Part shown: positions 24,541-28,251 of the stretch, one piece after another
Layout of the letters: each line of letters starts with the position of its first letter
How positions within the stretch are numbered: the stretch's first letter is position 1
Source of the DNA: Magnetococcales bacterium
GTDB taxonomy: Bacteria > Pseudomonadota > Magnetococcia > Magnetococcales > Magnetaquicoccaceae
DNA: 28,251 nt
Assembly: GCA_015229095.1 (NCBI GenBank)
Contig: JADGCE010000019.1
Span: forward strand, 1-28,251
Direction: 5' to 3'
Notes under the pieces: model-generated
What the model was told of the DNA's origin: nothing
Seen by the model: the letters and a program-made list of their open reading frames with translations, nothing else
The model's database searches: none
Program-made: the position numbers and the translations under genes

Positions 24541-24633
24541 GGGAGGAGTGACGCAGTTCCGCGCCTGCTGCACTCATTTGTCTTTCGCTTCTCTGCGCTG
24601 GTTTGTCTCCATCGTTTCCAGGGAGCCGCAACC

Positions 24634-26295
24634 ATGTCACTGGCCAACCTCCGTATCCGCAGCAAATTATCCTGGACCATTGCCATCACCCTCTTTTTCC
24701 TGCTGCTGATAACCGCTGCCTACACGGTGATTCTGCACCAATCCCTCGCACAAAACCAACGGTTGCAGAACCGGGAAATGCCGCTCCAGCAGCTGGCCAA
24801 TGATGTCACCCGGCAGATGCTCCAGGCCCGAAGGGCAGAAAAAGATTTTTTGCTGTACAAAGATCCCTCTGCACAGCAAGCAGGCGTCAGCGCCGCCCAG
24901 ATGGCCGTTCAGCAGGCCCAACACCTGCAACGCCTCAGCCGGGAGGCGGGCGCAGGCCACATGGAGGAAAAGGCCGCGCAGATTGTCCAAGCCATGCAAA
25001 CCTATCAGAGCATCCTGCAAACCCTGGCACAGGGTCAGGAGAGGGTGGGGCTTGCCGAAGATTTGGGATTGCAGGGGGCCTTCCGCCGCGCCTCCCACGC
25101 ACTGGAAGCCGAGCTCCAGGCGGCTGACCCCGACCAGTTGACCGAAAGACTCTCTGCCCTTCTGCGCCAGGATCTGGCCTATCTGCTCCATGGGGAGGCG
25201 TCGTCAGCCCAGGAGCTGCTGGTTCAGGCCCAGGCACTGCGGGTTCCCATCCAGAAAAGCAGCCACCTGCCCCCCTCCCTGCAAGAGGCCTTTGTCGAAG
25301 CCGTGCAGGGGTGGGAAGAGGGGCTCAAGAAGCCTGCGGGCAATCCCCGACTGACCGACCCTCTGCATCGCACCCTTTTGGCTCTGAACCAGGAGCTGGC
25401 ACGACAACAGCTGCCTGCCCTGTTCAGTGACTATCTCTCCATGCGCCGCGCCGAAAAGGATTATCTGCTGCGCCGCACCCCCGCAGAGGCCCAAAAAGTC
25501 CAATCCCTCTTGCACGGTTTGCAGGAACGGCTGGCCGCCGCCCAATGGCCAGGGGAGGAGGGGCAACACGCCGCCGCCCTGCTGGCCGAATATGGTGTGG
25601 CCTTTACAGCCATGCTGCGACAGGATGAAGAGAATGACCGTTTGCTGGTCAGCCTGCGAGAGGCCGTGCGGCCTGTCGAACCCTTGAGCGATGATATCCG
25701 GCAACTGGGTCTGACCCTGGCCCAACAGCAGGGAGCGGCCAGTCAAGCCTTTGGGGAGCGCGCCTCGGTGCTCCTGCTGCTCCTTTCCCTGCTCAGCGTG
25801 GCCATCTGTGGGGTGCTCTGTGGGGCCATCCTCCGCTCCATTTTCCGCTCTTTGCAGGCATTGCAGAGCTTTTCCACGGCGGTCAGCCGGGGGGAATGGC
25901 CGGTGGCCATCCCACCACAAGGCTCGGATGAAATGGGCCAATTGGCCACCGCCCTGGCCGCTTTGGTCACACAGATGCACGGACTTCGCCTCTGGTCCGA
26001 TCGCTTGCTGTTGGTTCTCCATCTGGTGGGACGGGGAATCATTCCAGAGCCGGTATGCGGCGATTTTTCCGGTCGGTTGCAACACGCCTGCGCCTCCCTC
26101 AACCAGATGCTGGAGCGTCTTGCCCTGCTGCCCCGGGTCAGCGAGGCCATGGCCCGCCTCAGCCAGGGAATACCCGTGGAGCCCCTGGAAGAACCGGCGG
26201 CAGAGGGAGCGTTCAAAGATCTGGTCACCCTCTTGAACCAGCTGATCCGACAGGCGCCGGTCGCCCCCCCCACCCCTTCTGAAAGCAGAAACTGA
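24634..26295 (+). CDS. Chemoreceptor-like membrane sensor with HBM-type domain, no signalling domain
   Basis: 553 residues. TM1 at about 12-33 and TM2 at about 378-402 enclose a large all-helical periplasmic domain. It contains two copies of the motif R-R-A-E-K-D-[FY]-L-L (66-74 and 271-279, 205 residues apart), the hallmark of the helical bimodular (HBM) ligand-binding domain seen in receptors such as McpS. After TM2 comes a HAMP-like helical segment (LQALQSFSTAVSRGEWPV...DEMGQLATALAAL) and a further helical region. There is no methyl-accepting hairpin, kinase or cyclase domain. AGGGAG precedes the start. It ends 3 bases before the channel gene, so the two are probably co-translated. It may pass its signal to a partner by direct contact. 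Confidence 0.88.
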   Translation: MSLANLRIRSKLSWTIAITLFFLLLITAAYTVILHQSLAQNQRLQNREMPLQQLANDVTRQMLQARRAEKDFLLYKDPSAQQAGVSAAQMAVQQAQHLQRLSREAGAGHMEEKAAQIVQAMQTYQSILQTLAQGQERVGLAEDLGLQGAFRRASHALEAELQAADPDQLTERLSALLRQDLAYLLHGEASSAQELLVQAQALRVPIQKSSHLPPSLQEAFVEAVQGWEEGLKKPAGNPRLTDPLHRTLLALNQELARQQLPALFSDYLSMRRAEKDYLLRRTPAEAQKVQSLLHGLQERLAAAQWPGEEGQHAAALLAEYGVAFTAMLRQDEENDRLLVSLREAVRPVEPLSDDIRQLGLTLAQQQGAASQAFGERASVLLLLLSLLSVAICGVLCGAILRSIFRSLQALQSFSTAVSRGEWPVAIPPQGSDEMGQLATALAALVTQMHGLRLWSDRLLLVLHLVGRGIIPEPVCGDFSGRLQHACASLNQMLERLALLPRVSEAMARLSQGIPVEPLEEPAAEGAFKDLVTLLNQLIRQAPVAPPTPSESRN

Positions 26296-26298
26296 CCC

Positions 26299-27816
26299 AT
26301 GGAAAGCAGCGTCTGGATCATGCTGGGCGGCACAGTTTTGTTGAGCCTGTTGCTGGTGACCACCGCCATCAGCCTGCCGCTGCGGCAGTTGAGCCGCCGC
26401 TGGCCGTTGGGAGGCTCGCTGCTCTCCAGTCTCTCATTGCCCCTGGCGGTGCTGCTGCTTTCGGCCTTTCTGGTCTGGGTGGTACAAGCCTTTCCAGTCG
26501 CCTTTGGTCATCTGCAACTGCCCGCCCTTCCCGTAGAGCGCTGGCTTTTGTTTTGGTTCATTCTTCTGCTCTTCAATCTCAGCGAGGGGTTGGGTCGGCT
26601 CTATTACGCCCAGTTTCGCGCCGATGGCCGTTCCCCCTATACTCTGCTCTTTTTTGGTGGTCGCCTCCTGATTGTTGGGGGCCTGGTATGGACGGTGCTA
26701 CGCTTTGCCACCGATCTTGATGCCACTCAGTTGTTCACCTCCACGGCGGTGGTAGCCGCCGTGGTGGGGTTTGCCCTGCGGGAGGTGTTGGGCAACCTGT
26801 TGGCGGGCCTCTCTCTGCATCTGGCGGGCACCACCCAACCCGGTCAATGGATCGCCATCGGCGACAAGGAGGGGGAAATTGTGCAGCGCAACTGGCGGGA
26901 GACCCGCATCCGTTCCACCGGCGGGCACTTTTACATCCTGCCCAACAGCACGGTGGCCAACAGCCTCCTCACCTATTTGACCGGGGAGTCACCGGTTCGA
27001 CGCCACCAACTGGATATTCCTGTAGATTTTGTTTTCTCTCCTGCCCAGATTTGCCAGGCCCTCCAGGAGGCCGCACACAGCGTTCCGGCGGTGGACCACA
27101 GCTTCAAGGAGCCGGATGCCATGCTGGTGGCCTGCCATGAACAAGCCATGATCTATCGGTTGCGCTTCTGGAGCCGAACCTATCACGACCGCAGCCGTAT
27201 TGAGGGAGATGTTCTGGAGCGGGTCTGGTATCAACTGCGCCGTTGTGGTACCACGCCTGGTGCGGTGACAGCACTCCAGATCAATGCCATGCCACCCCCC
27301 ACCGCTGCCCCGAGCACGCCTCCCCGGGCCCCGGAAGCCTGTTATGACCTGCTGCTGCGCAGCGGTTTTGTGCAGCGCTTTCTGGTGGGTAAAGAGGGAA
27401 AATTGTTGGTGACCGAGCCGCAGTTGCGCCGCTTTGCCGGTCGATTGACCCGTCGTCTGTTTGGACCGGGAGAGATCGTGTTCAACCTGGGGGAAGCGGG
27501 AGAGAACGGTTATATCCACCTGAGAGGTGCCCTGTATGGCCGCACCGACCTGGCCAGCCTGGGCCGGGATGCGGTGCTGTTCCAGGTGGAGGAGGGGGAT
27601 TGGCTGGGAGAACTGGGGCTTTTTACCCGGCAGCCGCGCACTGCGACGCTGTGGGTCAAAGAGGGGGAGGTGGAACTGCTGGAGTTTTCCCGCACCGCTC
27701 TCCTGGAGCTGTTGGCCTGTCACGCCGAAATCGAGCACATTTTTTATCAACGCCTGGCCCGCCGTTCCACGCAACTGTTGGAAGAGTTGCGGGGTTTGGA
27801 GTGGGGGGGATCATGA
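26299..27816 (+). CDS. MscS-family channel with C-terminal cyclic-nucleotide-binding domain
   Basis: 505 residues. Several N-terminal membrane helices lead to the MscS pore helix and beta domain: TSTAVVAAVVGFALREVLGNLLAGLSLHLAGT, then QWIAIGDKEGEIVQRNWRETRIRSTGGHFYILPNSTVAN. The C-terminal part (about 350-490) is a CNBD with FGPGEIVFNLGEAGENGYIHLRGAL and the phosphate-binding cassette GDWLGELGLFTRQPRTATLW (Glu438, Arg447 conserved). This is the bacterial cyclic-nucleotide-gated (bCNG) MscS architecture, in which ligand rather than tension may gate the channel. It starts 3 bases after the sensor gene. Confidence 0.93.
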   Translation: MESSVWIMLGGTVLLSLLLVTTAISLPLRQLSRRWPLGGSLLSSLSLPLAVLLLSAFLVWVVQAFPVAFGHLQLPALPVERWLLFWFILLLFNLSEGLGRLYYAQFRADGRSPYTLLFFGGRLLIVGGLVWTVLRFATDLDATQLFTSTAVVAAVVGFALREVLGNLLAGLSLHLAGTTQPGQWIAIGDKEGEIVQRNWRETRIRSTGGHFYILPNSTVANSLLTYLTGESPVRRHQLDIPVDFVFSPAQICQALQEAAHSVPAVDHSFKEPDAMLVACHEQAMIYRLRFWSRTYHDRSRIEGDVLERVWYQLRRCGTTPGAVTALQINAMPPPTAAPSTPPRAPEACYDLLLRSGFVQRFLVGKEGKLLVTEPQLRRFAGRLTRRLFGPGEIVFNLGEAGENGYIHLRGALYGRTDLASLGRDAVLFQVEEGDWLGELGLFTRQPRTATLWVKEGEVELLEFSRTALLELLACHAEIEHIFYQRLARRSTQLLEELRGLEWGGS

Positions 27817-27838
27817 CAGGAAACAAGGAGATAGTATC

Positions 27839-28105
27839 ATGCTGGAGTCGCTGACATGGCCGGAGCTGCTGGGCGGGTTGGCCACGGCCTGCACGGCCCC
27901 CTCCCTGTTGCCACAACTCTGGAAAACCTGGCGCACCCGCTCGGCGCGGGATCTTTCCGCTCTTTGGCTGGCCATGTCCTTGCTGGGAACGCTCTCCTGG
28001 AGCCTTTACGGACTGTTGCTGCCGGCTCCGGAGGTCATGTGGGCCAACCTGGTCATCTTCCTTCTGCTGCTTGGCTTGCAACTCATGAAATGGCGGTTTG
28101 ATTGA
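27839..28105 (+). CDS. SemiSWEET-type sugar transporter
   Basis: 88 residues with three predicted membrane helices, the size of a single-MtN3/PQ-loop bacterial SemiSWEET, which works as a homodimer. The signature PQLWKTWRTRSARDLS (Pro25-Gln26) corresponds to the family PQ-xxKTxxTKSxxDIS. Asn70 in TM3 (MWANLVIF) matches the conserved Asn of the sugar pocket. AAGGAG lies 8 bases before ATG 27839. It follows the channel gene by 22 bases, so it likely belongs to the same transcript. Substrate is unknown; sugars such as sucrose or glucose are known for relatives. Confidence 0.93.
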   Translation: MLESLTWPELLGGLATACTAPSLLPQLWKTWRTRSARDLSALWLAMSLLGTLSWSLYGLLLPAPEVMWANLVIFLLLLGLQLMKWRFD

Positions 28106-28161
28106 CGCGCAGGCCAATCCCAGGCCCCGCCCCATGCAGGGTGTGACCGCGCCATGGCGCG

Positions 28162-28251
28162 CCCCCCCCCCCCCCCCCCCGGGGGGGGGGGGGAACCCTG
28201 GCAAACCCACGGACCAAAAACCCCCCCCCCCCCCCCTCCCCCCCCCCCCAC
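28162..28251. repeat. poly-C/poly-G low-complexity contig end
   Basis: Nineteen C (28162-28180) directly followed by thirteen G (28181-28193), then after a short unique stretch another C16-T-C12 run to the end. Homopolymers of this length do not occur elsewhere in the window. This is most likely a sequencing or assembly artefact rather than biology. The bases between 28106 and 28161 hold no feature I can name. Confidence 0.85.

Noticed and set aside
28006..28251. Minus-strand frame with a poly-glycine N-terminus
   Set aside because: It is generated by the C homopolymers at the contig end and overlaps the SemiSWEET gene on the other strand.

Overview
The window is GC-rich, densely coded DNA from a Gram-negative bacterium. 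LptD and SurA imply an outer membrane, and the gene orders trp-accD-folC and lptD-surA-pdxA are typical of Proteobacteria. The giant repeat protein and the many sensory genes would fit a Magnetococcales-like or other deep-branching alphaproteobacterial lineage. That placement is inference from style only and has low confidence. The right edge is a poly-C/poly-G tract that looks like an artefactual contig end.

Layout. (1) 1-275: a tRNA-Ala(GGC) gene on the minus strand with a clear sigma70 promoter, back to back with the trp operon. (2) 276-7374, plus strand: trpE-trpG-trpD-trpC-trpF, then accD and folC, almost without gaps. The trpB and trpA genes normally found between trpF and accD are absent. 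(3) 7481-12705, plus strand: lptD-surA-pdxA (outer-membrane biogenesis and vitamin B6) and a small uncharacterised gene. (4) 12771-15659: a hybrid histidine kinase with one degenerate receiver, one intact receiver and an Hpt domain. (5) 15887-17481: a membrane-anchored Sel1-repeat protein and a two-gene HEPN/MNT (HI0074/HI0073-type) module. (6) 17424-23805, minus strand: a 1663-residue mosaic protein and, downstream, a methyltransferase with four exact 51-residue helical repeats. (7) 24160-28105, plus strand: a small unknown protein, a chemoreceptor-like sensor with no signalling domain, an MscS-family channel with a cyclic-nucleotide-binding domain, and a SemiSWEET-type sugar transporter.

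Regions 2 and 3 are core metabolism and envelope assembly. The most unusual part is region 6. Its giant protein joins a serralysin-like zinc protease (flanked by a duplicated 66-residue module), RTX-type repeats, Ig-like modules, a cyclophilin-type prolyl isomerase and about 520 residues of octapeptide repeats with consensus [AG]-L-[ST]-x-x-Q-[VIL]-x. The second unusual part is the sensor-channel-transporter cluster in region 7.
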